From Candidatus Fibrimonadaceae bacterium (GTDB taxonomy: Bacteria > Fibrobacterota > Fibrobacteria > Fibrobacterales > Fibrobacteraceae): a DNA stretch of 41,819 nt. The notes below the pieces were generated by a model. The model worked only from the letters and a program-made list of their open reading frames with translations. It was not told the origin of the DNA and ran no database searches. Position numbers and translations under genes: made by a program. Shown here one piece after another: positions 30,879-38,427 of the stretch (its first letter is position 1; every line of letters begins with the position of its first letter). The stretch lies in contig JAITFP010000089.1 of NCBI GenBank assembly GCA_031281275.1, positions 1 to 41,819 of the forward strand, in the 5' to 3' direction.

Positions 30879-31190
30879 CTATTCCCTATTAATAAACTCT
30901 GTTCCCCTGCTTGTATGCCAAATGCCAAGAATATCTATGTTATCCTCATTCTCTCGGTAATAAATGTTATAGCTAAATTTGCCTAGTTTTATCTTTCTCA
31001 TTCCGTTCTTGTATGGTCTGCCTATACTAGGATGTTTCTTTAATTTATCCAATGTCTCCTCAAACTGGTTAATCATAATTTCAGCTTGCTTCGGTGAATC
31101 AACAGCTATGTAATCCAACGCTTCTATTACCATTTCCTCGCATTCTGGGAATATGTTTGTTGGTTTCCCCTCAAATTCATATTCATCCAT
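30879..31190 (-). CDS. ParE/RelE-family toxin
   Basis: The 103-residue protein fits the ParE/RelE toxin fold. It has an N-terminal helix pair (EALDYIAVDSPKQAEIMINQFEETLDKLKKHPSIGRPY), then the strand-rich core RKIKLGKFSYNIYYRENEDNIDILGIWHTSRG. The spacing P..GRPY and the final HTSR resemble ParE-type plasmid-stabilisation proteins. It overlaps the upstream antitoxin gene by 8 bases. It is convergent with vapC across a 130-base gap that holds tail repeat copy 4. The first 15 residues (MDEYEFEGKPTNIFP) are an extra leader relative to usual family starts. Confidence 0.8.
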   Translation of the reverse strand: MDEYEFEGKPTNIFPECEEMVIEALDYIAVDSPKQAEIMINQFEETLDKLKKHPSIGRPYKNGMRKIKLGKFSYNIYYRENEDNIDILGIWHTSRGTEFINRE

Positions 31191-31446
31191 TAAATCTTTC
31201 CTCTATTCGTCTCCTTGCATTTTCTTTCGAGAAATATCCACTTGCAAACTTTTGGTTCAACTCCTTTTTAAATTCCTCTATCGGTCTCCCTTCCCCCCTG
31301 TCTGCTTGCTCCAAGCTAATTTTAAGTCGCCTATCTAGCTCTATCTCGTCTAATAGATCCTCAGTCCATTCACCAAGCCTTAGAACTTTCATAGCTTGCT
31401 TAACTTCCGTAACCGTTAATGTATCTGTCGCCGTTTCCGTTGCCAT
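31183..31446 (-). CDS. Putative antitoxin of the ParE-type module
   Basis: The product (87 residues from ATG 31446) precedes and overlaps the ParE-like toxin gene. Residues about 30-60 (WTEDLLDEIELDRRLKISLEQADRGEGRPIEEFKKEL) have the charged helical pattern of ParD-like antitoxins near their toxin-binding segment. The N-terminus is Thr-rich (ATETATDTLTVTEV). Two starts are possible. ATG 31461 lies only 5 bases after a promoter-like element, whereas ATG 31446 has GAGGT at proper spacing; the second is preferred, but a leaderless start at 31461 cannot be excluded. The assignment is mostly positional. Confidence 0.65.
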   Translation of the reverse strand: MATETATDTLTVTEVKQAMKVLRLGEWTEDLLDEIELDRRLKISLEQADRGEGRPIEEFKKELNQKFASGYFSKENARRRIEERFNG

Positions 31447-31466
31447 AAATTTACCTCTCATTGGAT

Positions 31467-31492
31467 AATATAGAAAATTTATTTACTATATT
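31467..31492. promoter_or_regulatory. Divergent palindromic promoter-like element (antitoxin / aldo-keto reductase)
   Basis: AATATAG at 31467-31473 and CTATATT at 31486-31492 are exact inverted copies. The minus reading, TTTTCTATATT, ends 5 bases before ATG 31461. The plus reading, TTTACTATATT, ends 4 bases before an ATG at 31497 and 15 before the reductase ATG at 31508. Confidence 0.5.
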
Positions 31493-31507
31493 AAAAATGG
31501 ATAAAAT

Positions 31508-32587
31508 ATGAAAAACCTAGGTTTTGGCTTAATGCGTTTGCCGCAAATAAACGCTAATGATTCAGGGAGCATAGATATAAAAGCTCTCTGTCGCTTGGCA
31601 GATGCTTTTCTTGAAAAAGGCTTTACATATTTTGATACATCTTATGTTTACCACAATGGCAAAAGCGAAAATGCCTTTAAAGAGGCTGTTGCAAAGCGCC
31701 ATCCAAGAGAAGCATACTTAATTGCAGATAAACTGCCTATGTTTTCAATTACAGAAGCTAGGCAAATGCTCCCCATTTTTGACGAGGAATTGAATCGCTG
31801 TGGCGTGGAATATTTTGATTATTTTTTATTGCACGCACTTGGCAGGGACACTTTTCGCATATCAGAAAAAATAGGTGCATTTGAATTTATAGCAAAGAAA
31901 AAGGCAGAGGGTAAAATCAAAAAAATGGGTTTTTCTTTTCACGACAAAGCAAATGTGCTGGACGAAATTTTAACAAGACATCCCGAAATGGAATTTGTGC
32001 AACTTCAAATAAATTACCTTGATTGGGAAGATTCAGGGATTGAATCTCGCAAATGCTTTGAAGTTGCCACAAAACACAAAAAACCTATTATTGTTATGGA
32101 ACCTGTGAAAGGCGGCACACTTGCAAACATTCCAAAAGAAGCCGAAGAAATATTCAAAGCGCATAATCCAACAATGTCTGTTGCTTCGTGGGCTATTCGC
32201 TACGCAGCCTCACTCAATAACGTGATAATGGTACTAAGCGGAATGAGCAACGATGCCCAACTCGCAGACAATATGAATTATATGCTGGACTTTAAACCTC
32301 TTTCAAAAAAAGAATTTGAGATTATAAACAGCGTAGCTCAAATAATCAAAACTGGCATTGCAATCCCCTGCACCGCCTGCCGCTATTGCACAGACGGTTG
32401 CCCCGAAAAAATCCCCATTCCAGAGCTATTTTCCATTTACAACGAATTCAAAAAATCTGGCACTATTAAAAGCCCGCCAAAAGGCGGCAAGGCTTCTGAT
32501 TGCATTTCTTGCGGCAACTGCGAGGAACATTGCCCTCAGCATTTGCCTGTGCGCAAGTTCCTTAATCTTGTAAGCAACGAATGCTGA
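31508..32587 (+). CDS. Aldo/keto reductase with C-terminal 2x[4Fe-4S] ferredoxin domain
   Basis: The 359-residue protein has an aldo/keto reductase TIM barrel (residues about 1-275). It starts LGFGLMRLP and contains FTYFDTSYVYHNGKSENAFKEAV with the catalytic Asp and Tyr, IADKLP with the Lys, and FDYFLLHAL with the His position. The C-terminus (about 285-359) has two CxxCxxCxxxCP clusters, CTACRYCTDGCP and CISCGNCEEHCP. Such proteins are widespread in anaerobes; the substrate is not predictable. It reads from a divergent promoter-like palindrome shared with a toxin-antitoxin pair. Its last 26 bases overlap the convergent FISUMP gene. Confidence 0.92.
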   Translation: MKNLGFGLMRLPQINANDSGSIDIKALCRLADAFLEKGFTYFDTSYVYHNGKSENAFKEAVAKRHPREAYLIADKLPMFSITEARQMLPIFDEELNRCGVEYFDYFLLHALGRDTFRISEKIGAFEFIAKKKAEGKIKKMGFSFHDKANVLDEILTRHPEMEFVQLQINYLDWEDSGIESRKCFEVATKHKKPIIVMEPVKGGTLANIPKEAEEIFKAHNPTMSVASWAIRYAASLNNVIMVLSGMSNDAQLADNMNYMLDFKPLSKKEFEIINSVAQIIKTGIAIPCTACRYCTDGCPEKIPIPELFSIYNEFKKSGTIKSPPKGGKASDCISCGNCEEHCPQHLPVRKFLNLVSNEC

Positions 32588-33218
32588 ACAAGTTGCTCTT
32601 ATGGTCGTTAATCCAATATACGCCCTCGCCGTCGTAGTCTATGTGCAAGTAGTTAGCGCCATAGTCGCTTATCTCGCTGGCACTCCACCAATAGCCGTAG
32701 CCGCCAATATCGTTGAAATTGCCTTCGGAGTCGCCAGAACCACCAGGCAGAGCAGAAAATTCATAGGTATCTTTACCATTGCCCTTGCTGTTCCAACCGT
32801 TAGCCGACTTCAACTCAGTTCCTGCGGTAGCAGGGTCTCCAATAAAATCTATGAACGTATTCCATTCATCATCGTTAGGTATATGCCAGCCAGAAGGACA
32901 AATGCCCTTGTGCTTTGCGGATATTAGAGAATCACACCTAATATTCTTGCAGTTATCTGGTAGTGCCATTGCCGTTGTCCAGTTGTAAAGACGACCATAC
33001 TTCTTGCAATTATCAGAGTCATTGTCGTAGCATACACTACCCGCAACTTTGTAGTTAAGGTTTTCCAACATCCAAACTTGGTCTCCTATTAGTTTGGTTT
33101 TATAATTCGTTATTTTGTTGCCACCAGAACCATCGTCATCAGATGAGCAAGAAAAAGCGAATGCCAAGGCAAGCATAATGCCTGCCACCAACGTGATTTC
33201 TGTAAGTTTTTTCCTCAT
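32562..33218 (-). CDS. FISUMP-domain lipoprotein
   Basis: The 218-residue product has a lipoprotein signal peptide ending AFSC (Cys24) and an acidic/Gly linker (SSDDDGSGGN). The rest is one Fibrobacter major paralogous domain: IGDQVWMLENLNY, CYDNDSDNCKKYGRLYNWTTAM, GICPSGWHIPNDDEW, FSALPGGSGDSEG, GYWWSASEISDYG, and the terminal SIRCLQD. Function of this domain is unknown; surface exposure by lipid anchoring is inferred. Its start is 6 bases from a promoter-like palindrome in the 18-base spacer it shares with the divergent PduO-type gene. The 3' end overlaps the reductase gene by 26 bases. Confidence 0.88.
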   Translation of the reverse strand: MRKKLTEITLVAGIMLALAFAFSCSSDDDGSGGNKITNYKTKLIGDQVWMLENLNYKVAGSVCYDNDSDNCKKYGRLYNWTTAMALPDNCKNIRCDSLISAKHKGICPSGWHIPNDDEWNTFIDFIGDPATAGTELKSANGWNSKGNGKDTYEFSALPGGSGDSEGNFNDIGGYGYWWSASEISDYGANYLHIDYDGEGVYWINDHKSNLFSIRCLQD

Positions 33219-33236
33219 TTTACTAAATTAGTAAAA
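33219..33236. promoter_or_regulatory. 18-bp divergent spacer that is a palindromic promoter-like element
   Basis: TTTACTAA (33219-33226) and TTAGTAAA (33228-33235) are exact reverse complements around one A. They fill almost the whole spacer between the ATG of a FISUMP lipoprotein gene (33218, minus) and that of the adenosyltransferase (33237, plus). Read outward, each strand gives TTTACTAAATT or TTTACTAATTT, ending 6-7 bases before the ATG. Confidence 0.55.
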
Positions 33237-33776
33237 ATGCGCCTAACAAAAATTTACACACGCACTGGAGACAAAGGCTCCACCTCTCTTATTGGCAGCG
33301 AGCGAGTGCCCAAATCGCACCTGCGTTTGGAATGCTATGGGACTATTGATGAATTGAACGCTTTTACGGGCAAATTGAAATCCCTATGCAAAATGAACCA
33401 AGCAACAAGCGAAAATTTGAACAATATTCAAAAAATGCTCCTTAATATCGGGGCTGTGCTTGCAACCCCAGAGGGTAAAGAATGGAAAGGTATGCCAAGC
33501 ATAAACGAAGAGCATATCAAAGAATTGGAAACGGAAATAGACAAAATGAACTCTAAACTTGAGCCTTTAACAGAGTTCACCATTCCGGGCGAAAACGAAA
33601 TAAATGCAGAGTCCCATATATGCCGCACAGTTTGCCGCAGAGCAGAGAGAATTTTAGCCAAGGCAAAAGAAAATAACATAACCATAGATGATTTTGTTAT
33701 GGCTTATATAAATAGGCTATCTGATTATTTCTTTGTGCTGAGTCGCTACTCTACCCTATCCCAACCGTTGCCCTAA
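33237..33776 (+). CDS. PduO-type ATP:cob(I)alamin adenosyltransferase
   Basis: The 179-residue protein is a full-length PduO-type corrinoid adenosyltransferase that makes adenosylcobalamin. It starts MRLTKIYTRTGDKGSTSLIG, with the ATP-binding TRTGDKG, followed by RVPKSHLRLECYGTIDELNAF. The C-terminal part has FTIPGENEINAESHICRTVCRRAERIL and YINRLSDYFFVLSRY. No cobalamin synthesis gene or B12-dependent enzyme lies nearby. The ATG lacks a Shine-Dalgarno sequence and follows a palindromic promoter-like element by 7 bases. The gene overlaps the convergent trpS by 26 bases. Confidence 0.93.
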   Translation: MRLTKIYTRTGDKGSTSLIGSERVPKSHLRLECYGTIDELNAFTGKLKSLCKMNQATSENLNNIQKMLLNIGAVLATPEGKEWKGMPSINEEHIKELETEIDKMNSKLEPLTEFTIPGENEINAESHICRTVCRRAERILAKAKENNITIDDFVMAYINRLSDYFFVLSRYSTLSQPLP

Positions 33777-34749
33777 TCTCTTCCATAAAGGGCTTTGAAA
33801 CCGCCCTTGCCTTTTCTGCGCCATAAGCCAAAATTTTATCTATCTGTGCTGTATCTGCTAGTAATGCTTTATATTTTTCCCTTGGTGCAGCGAGGTGTTC
33901 TTCCAAAAGTTCGCGCAAAGCTTCTTTTGCGTGCCCCCAGCCCATTCCGCCTGCACGGTAGCGAGCTGCCAAAGCTGCGCTTTGCTCTTCGCTTGCAAAA
34001 AGTTTATACAAGGCAAAAACATTGCATTTATCTGGATCTTTTGGTTCTTCTATCGGCTGGCTATTGGTAACTATTTTTCCGATTTTTGCTTTCAATTCCT
34101 TTGGTTCCAAAAAAATCTCTATGGTATTGCCATAAGATTTGCTCATCTTGCGACCATCCAGTCCAGGTATTATATCTGTTTCGGCTTGGATAAGGGGTTC
34201 GGGCAAAACGAAAATATCTTTGCCGTATTGTTTGTTAAAACGCTCTGCAACATCTCGGCTAAATTCAACGTGTTGTTTTTGGTCTTTGCCAACTGGAACA
34301 ACATTAGATTTAAACATCAAAATATCCGCATCCATAAGGCAGGGGTAGCAATAAAGCCCCATATTAACGCCATCATCGCTGTCTGTGCCAGCAGCTTGGT
34401 TTTTTGCAACCTTGTCTTTGTAGGCATGGGCGCGGTTCATAAAGCCTTTTGGCGTAAAGCAACTGAGCAGCCACGAGAGTTCAAAAATTTCGGGAATATC
34501 GCTTTGCTTGTAAAATAAACCTTCTTCAGGGTTAAGCCCAAGGGCAAGCCAAGTTGCCGCAACTTTGTAGGTGTTGCTTCGCATCTCTTCACTGTTGTGC
34601 ACGGTTGTAAGGGCGTGATAATCTGCCATAAAATAAACAGTGCTGTATTTTTTTGCAAGTTCCAAAGCGGGGCGTATAGCTCCTAGATAATTCCCCAAAT
34701 GCGGAGTGCCAGTGGGTTTAATGCCAGTTAAGGATATAGGTTTAGACAT
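33751..34749 (-). CDS. trpS: Tryptophanyl-tRNA synthetase
   Basis: The 332-residue protein is a complete class I tryptophan-tRNA ligase. It has the HIGH-type motif as TPHLGNYLGA (residues about 13-22), YFMADYHALTT, the substrate pocket region GVNMGLYCYPCLMDADIL, VPVGKDQKQHVE, and the KMSKS signature GRKMSKSYGNT near residue 200. The C-terminal helical part begins around 230. Its start codon overlaps the stop of the flagellin gene as TAATG, so translation is coupled to flagellin. No independent promoter is obvious. The 3' end overlaps the convergent PduO-type gene by 26 bases. Confidence 0.96.
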   Translation of the reverse strand: MSKPISLTGIKPTGTPHLGNYLGAIRPALELAKKYSTVYFMADYHALTTVHNSEEMRSNTYKVAATWLALGLNPEEGLFYKQSDIPEIFELSWLLSCFTPKGFMNRAHAYKDKVAKNQAAGTDSDDGVNMGLYCYPCLMDADILMFKSNVVPVGKDQKQHVEFSRDVAERFNKQYGKDIFVLPEPLIQAETDIIPGLDGRKMSKSYGNTIEIFLEPKELKAKIGKIVTNSQPIEEPKDPDKCNVFALYKLFASEEQSAALAARYRAGGMGWGHAKEALRELLEEHLAAPREKYKALLADTAQIDKILAYGAEKARAVSKPFMEEIRATVGIG

Positions 34750-35693
34750 TATCCCAGCATCTCCAAAACTTTGCCTATTCTTGCGTTGCTCTGAGCGAGT
34801 ATGGAAATTGCGGCTTGCTGCCTAATTTGCGCAGAAGCCATTTCGGTACTTTCTTTTGCAACATCTGCGTCCATAATTTTGCTGGAATAATCGCTTAGGG
34901 TAATATCTTTGTCTAGCAAATTGTCGTTGTGCATATCCAGCCTGCTAATTACAGCTCCCATATAAGTGCGGACGGTTGTAACAGAACTAAGAGCAAAATC
35001 CAAGTCGTCTATGGCTCTGGTTGCACCTCGCTGGGTAGCTAGGCTAAAAGCATAGGTATGCATATCGGTACCCACAGTATAAGTATGTATGCTTGAATCT
35101 AAACCTAAACTTTTTGCTGAAATTTCTGGAATGGAAATTTTTAATTCATCCGATTTTCCTGCAGCATAGCCAATGTGCAAAACACCTGGGCGAGTTGCGT
35201 TTCTATCCTTATCTTCGAAAGTAAAAGGTTTCCAGTCTTTTAAGTCCCTTTGCTCATCTGAAAAAGAATCCCCTTTGTTTCCGAAAATCTGCTTGGAATT
35301 AAATATTGAACTCATCGCTATGCGGTCCATTTCCTTTAATAACCCCACAGCTTCTTGGTCTAGGTAAAAGCGTTCCGTACTAGATAAGGTATCATTTGCG
35401 CTTTGAACGGCAAGTTCTCTCACTCGTTGCAAAATACCATGCACTTCATTGCAGGTTCCGTCTGCTATTTGCAAAAGAGATGCACCATCCGTTGTATTTT
35501 GCTTTGCTTTATCTATTCTGCCAATTTCGCTGTTTACATTTTTTATCTCATAATTCCTGAAAGGGTCATCCTTTGCCTGGTTTATGCGAGAACCTGTGGC
35601 TAACCTTTCCATTGCACGATTCAAATCCTTGTTGTGCAAACGGAGTTTGCTTTGATTCATCATAGACGAAACTTTGAACAGTGTGTTAGTCAT
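34749..35693 (-). CDS. fliC: Flagellin (short form)
   Basis: The 314-residue product has the conserved flagellin termini. The N-terminal D0/D1 region has NTLFKVSSMMNQSKLRLHNKDLNRAMERLATGSRINQAKDDP, then the RVRELAVQSANDTLSSTER segment. The C-terminal D1/D0 region has ITLSDYSSKIMDADVAKESTEMASAQIRQQAAISILAQSNA and a final LEMLG. The central variable domain is small, so the filament surface domain is reduced. It lies 10 bases after flgL and starts with AAGGGGG at good spacing. It probably shares the sigma-54-type promoter of flgL. trpS is coupled to its stop codon. A second hook-associated protein is less likely because of the RQQAA..ILAQSN end. Confidence 0.88.
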   Translation of the reverse strand: MTNTLFKVSSMMNQSKLRLHNKDLNRAMERLATGSRINQAKDDPFRNYEIKNVNSEIGRIDKAKQNTTDGASLLQIADGTCNEVHGILQRVRELAVQSANDTLSSTERFYLDQEAVGLLKEMDRIAMSSIFNSKQIFGNKGDSFSDEQRDLKDWKPFTFEDKDRNATRPGVLHIGYAAGKSDELKISIPEISAKSLGLDSSIHTYTVGTDMHTYAFSLATQRGATRAIDDLDFALSSVTTVRTYMGAVISRLDMHNDNLLDKDITLSDYSSKIMDADVAKESTEMASAQIRQQAAISILAQSNARIGKVLEMLG

Positions 35694-35703
35694 AATAACC
35701 CCC

Positions 35704-37026
35704 TTATAAGAAATTCATCAAGGACTGCTGCATTAATTTGGATGTAGCAAATAAACTTGCATTATAAACCGCTTCTGCGAGCGAGAATTTTGAAAGAGCT
35801 TCTACAAAATCCACATCTTCTATATCGCTACGCGCACCCGTATTGGTAATCGTTAAATCTTCATTGCGGTCAAAAGTCAGTGCTACTCTGTTAAGCCTAG
35901 CCCCTTCAACTGCCTGCTCTGCCAAATTTCTTTTGCGAGCTGCATCAACATTTTCTATGCTTTTAGAAATTTGCGGCTGGTCGTTATACCAAAGCCCTTG
36001 CATAAGGCTTATTATTTCCTTAAAGGAATCAGTATCGCTCTCACCGCCTTTGCCAAAAAGCGCATCCCGATTGGAATTTATTTTCATTGTTATGCTAGTA
36101 TCTATTTCGCGAATAATTTCCCCTTTCATATCTAATGAATTGCGGTAAATATATTCAAATTGCAGTTCGGGTCGCATATTATCAGAGTTTAAAGGGCTAT
36201 CCTTATCGTAAGGAGGTTTTAAATTGCCTGAGGTATCGTAAAAAGCTCTTTTCGCGTCTTCACTCAAAAGAGTGATGGTTCCATTTACGTAATCTATTTC
36301 ATAATCAGCCACAACACTCGGGTCGTTAGGTGGAATCACATGGCTTTTTTCTTGCAAACCATTAAGCCCACTAACAGAACCTGGTATAATTCGCTGAACT
36401 AAAGGATTATTAGGTATCTCCACTAAGTTGGGGTCTTCGTATCCGCCATCGTAAAGTTGAATTGTGATTCTTTCCGTTGGGTCAAAAATAGGATCCGAAG
36501 GGGTTATTGCGGTTGGTGGGTTTATTAATGTAGCATTGGGAGGTGTATTTTTGTAACCCTCGTAAATCGCATCGGCTTTTTTAATTTCGTAAGGTGGCTG
36601 GTTTGTCCATTTGCCGCTGAATATATAGCCGTCTTTGTGCTTGGTTTGGGCATTAGCCACCACTTGCTCCAAAAGTTGCCTAACTTCAAGATTTGTGAAC
36701 ATTCTTTGTTCGTGATTTACGGTATCGTTTGATGCCTGTACCGCAAGCTCATGGCAACGGCCAAAAGCCTTGTTCATACTGTTATGTGTATTTTCCAAGA
36801 CGGTCATATAAACTTCACCGTCTTTCATAGTTAATTGCTGCTGCCCAAGAGCACTGAGAATATTAGTGTATTTCATGCTATTTGTAAAGCCAATTGGGTT
36901 ATCAGAAGGGCGATTTATCTTTTTTTCGCTTGCAATCTGCTCTTCAAGCGTGTTAAGCTTACCCAAATTATGCTGCAAATTGCGCATAGTGCTGTCGTAC
37001 ATAGTTGTAAACGTAATTCTAGCCAT
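35704..37026 (-). CDS. flgL: Flagellar hook-associated protein 3 (FlgL)
   Basis: The 440-residue protein fits FlgL, the hook-filament junction protein. The N-terminus reads MARITFTTMYDSTMRNLQHNLGKLNTLEEQIASEKKINRPSDNPIG, the standard FlgL/flagellin D0 start, followed by CHELAVQASNDTVNHEQR and DGYIFSGKWTNQPPY, a FlgL-type segment. The C-terminal D1 has ENVDAARKRNLAEQAVEGARLNRV, DVDFVEALSKFSLAEAVYNASLFATSKLMQQSLMNFL. It is longer than many FlgL proteins because of a Pro/Asn-rich middle. flgK is not next to it. A perfect sigma-54 motif lies 12 bases before the ATG, and flagellin follows 10 bases downstream. Confidence 0.9.
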   Translation of the reverse strand: MARITFTTMYDSTMRNLQHNLGKLNTLEEQIASEKKINRPSDNPIGFTNSMKYTNILSALGQQQLTMKDGEVYMTVLENTHNSMNKAFGRCHELAVQASNDTVNHEQRMFTNLEVRQLLEQVVANAQTKHKDGYIFSGKWTNQPPYEIKKADAIYEGYKNTPPNATLINPPTAITPSDPIFDPTERITIQLYDGGYEDPNLVEIPNNPLVQRIIPGSVSGLNGLQEKSHVIPPNDPSVVADYEIDYVNGTITLLSEDAKRAFYDTSGNLKPPYDKDSPLNSDNMRPELQFEYIYRNSLDMKGEIIREIDTSITMKINSNRDALFGKGGESDTDSFKEIISLMQGLWYNDQPQISKSIENVDAARKRNLAEQAVEGARLNRVALTFDRNEDLTITNTGARSDIEDVDFVEALSKFSLAEAVYNASLFATSKLMQQSLMNFL

Positions 37027-37028
37027 AC

Positions 37029-37547
37029 TTAAACTATGTGCAAAAAACGTGCCAAATGGTGACTAATACATAAAATGCTCTTGATTTCACTCTCTTTTTC
37101 CAGTAATTTCTCAATTTTTTGGGTATTTTCCCTATCCAACCCAGCAAAAGGCTCGTCTAAAATCCAAACTGGGCGGTTCAGCAAAATTATTCTTGCAAGA
37201 GCAAGCCTCCGTTTTTCGCCGCCGCTGAAATTATTTGCGTATTCCAAAACTGGCTCATTTAACCTGCTGGTAAAATGCCCCAAATTCACACTCTCCAAAG
37301 CCACCTTAACCTCAGAAAAATCCCGCATTTCCACTGGGCAAAGATTTTCCCAAAGAGTTCCCTTGAACCAAACAGGATTTTGCGGCATCCAAGCAATATC
37401 GTTTTTATCACCCTCGTAAATCAATTTTGTATCAGTATTCTGCGGCTCAATGTGCCCCAGCATTTCTAAAACCATCCGCGTTTTTCCGCAACCTGGCGGA
37501 CCAGATATGTAAATTAGAGATTTTTGCAAAGGTAATTTAATAATCAT
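37029..37547 (-). CDS. ABC transporter ATP-binding subunit, CydD-like, minimal
   Basis: The 172-residue protein is a compact nucleotide-binding domain with all key motifs: Walker A SGPPGCGKTR (residues 15-24), Q-loop WMPQNPVWF, signature NFSGGEKRRLALARII, Walker B WILDEPFAGLD and H-loop CISHH. It is shorter than a usual NBD (about 220-240) because the N-terminal strands before Walker A are nearly absent. It overlaps by 11 bases a gene for a CydD-like membrane domain, so the normal fused half-transporter is split into two polypeptides. The substrate is unknown; cysteine/glutathione export is the CydDC role. Its 3' end contains the flgL sigma-54 promoter. Confidence 0.8.
   Translation of the reverse strand: MIIKLPLQKSLIYISGPPGCGKTRMVLEMLGHIEPQNTDTKLIYEGDKNDIAWMPQNPVWFKGTLWENLCPVEMRDFSEVKVALESVNLGHFTSRLNEPVLEYANNFSGGEKRRLALARIILLNRPVWILDEPFAGLDRENTQKIEKLLEKESEIKSILCISHHLARFLHIV
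37039..37055 (-). promoter_or_regulatory. Sigma-54 (-24/-12) promoter for flgL-flagellin-trpS
   Basis: The minus strand reads TTGGCACGTTTTTTGCA, a perfect RpoN consensus with GG and GC 10 bases apart. It ends 12 bases before the flgL ATG, the same spacing as at flgB. It overlaps the 3' end of the upstream ABC ATPase gene on the same strand. Confidence 0.85.
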
Positions 37548-38421
37548 TTATTTTCTCCCACGCCGTTTTCGCATTTATCGCTGTGTGGAACGCCGTGCCA
37601 AATTGCCTTATTGGGCGGTAGAATTCTGGGGTTAGCAATAAAGCTAAAAATGCTGTGCTAAATTCAATGCTACCGTTCATCAAACGCAAAGCCAAACCAA
37701 CGGCAACCAACGCTATGCTTAGCGATCCCGCCCATTCCTGCACAAGTGCCGAGAGAAAGGCGGTTTTTAGAACAGCCAAGGTTTTTTTGCTGAATTCATT
37801 TTCTGCAATTTCTAAATCTCTTTCTCGCTCCTTTACTTTCTTGAATATTTTTATGGTTTTATAACCTTGTAAGCTTTCCAAAAAAAATGCTCTTAGCCTT
37901 GAAAAACTCTGCCATTGCTCCTCAGATTTTTGCTTTGCTATTTTACCTATCAAAAATAAAAAAAGAGGGAGCAATAAGCCCGTGAAAAACAGAATTGTAA
38001 ATGTCAGTTTATCTATAAAAAACATCGCAAATAAAATTATGATTGGAACAACTGCGGCAATATAGGCACTGGGCAAAAAGCGGCTATACCAAGGTTCCAT
38101 TAAATCTGCGGTTTTCATATAGTGGAGTGAAAGTTCTTGGAGCGGCATTCCTTTTTGGGCACGGTCTTGAATTGGCATGGTGTTTAGGAATTTGTTTTGG
38201 AAATATGCTCTCAATTTTTTTTTTGCAACTCCACCCAAATTGAGAGATAATTTTTGCGCAAAAAAATGAAGCAAGGCAAAAAGGAAAATCGCTGTGAAAA
38301 ACTCATATCCCATTTTTGTTAAATTTGAAATTTGAAAAAGAGCAAATAGCAAAGCTATACGCGAGAGACTTTCGCAGATAATTGTGAATGTGAGAAGTTT
38401 TTTTGGTATAAAAGAATTCAT
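37537..38421 (-). CDS. ABC transporter membrane domain, CydD-like
   Basis: The 294-residue protein carries a type IV (exporter) transmembrane domain with about six membrane segments and no ATPase domain. The C-terminal signature ALLLTPEFYRPIRQFGTAFHTAINAKTAWEKI is strongly like CydD, as is the central AFFLESLQGYKTIKIFKKVKERE coupling region. The next gene, overlapping by 11 bases, supplies the ATPase. No cydC, cydA or cydB lies in the window. The gene starts 6 bases after the CNNM-type gene on the same strand and is probably co-transcribed with it. A frameshift-split full CydD is possible, but both parts have proper starts and stops. Confidence 0.8.
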   Translation of the reverse strand: MNSFIPKKLLTFTIICESLSRIALLFALFQISNLTKMGYEFFTAIFLFALLHFFAQKLSLNLGGVAKKKLRAYFQNKFLNTMPIQDRAQKGMPLQELSLHYMKTADLMEPWYSRFLPSAYIAAVVPIIILFAMFFIDKLTFTILFFTGLLLPLFLFLIGKIAKQKSEEQWQSFSRLRAFFLESLQGYKTIKIFKKVKERERDLEIAENEFSKKTLAVLKTAFLSALVQEWAGSLSIALVAVGLALRLMNGSIEFSTAFLALLLTPEFYRPIRQFGTAFHTAINAKTAWEKINDY

Positions 38422-38427
38422 TTTTCG

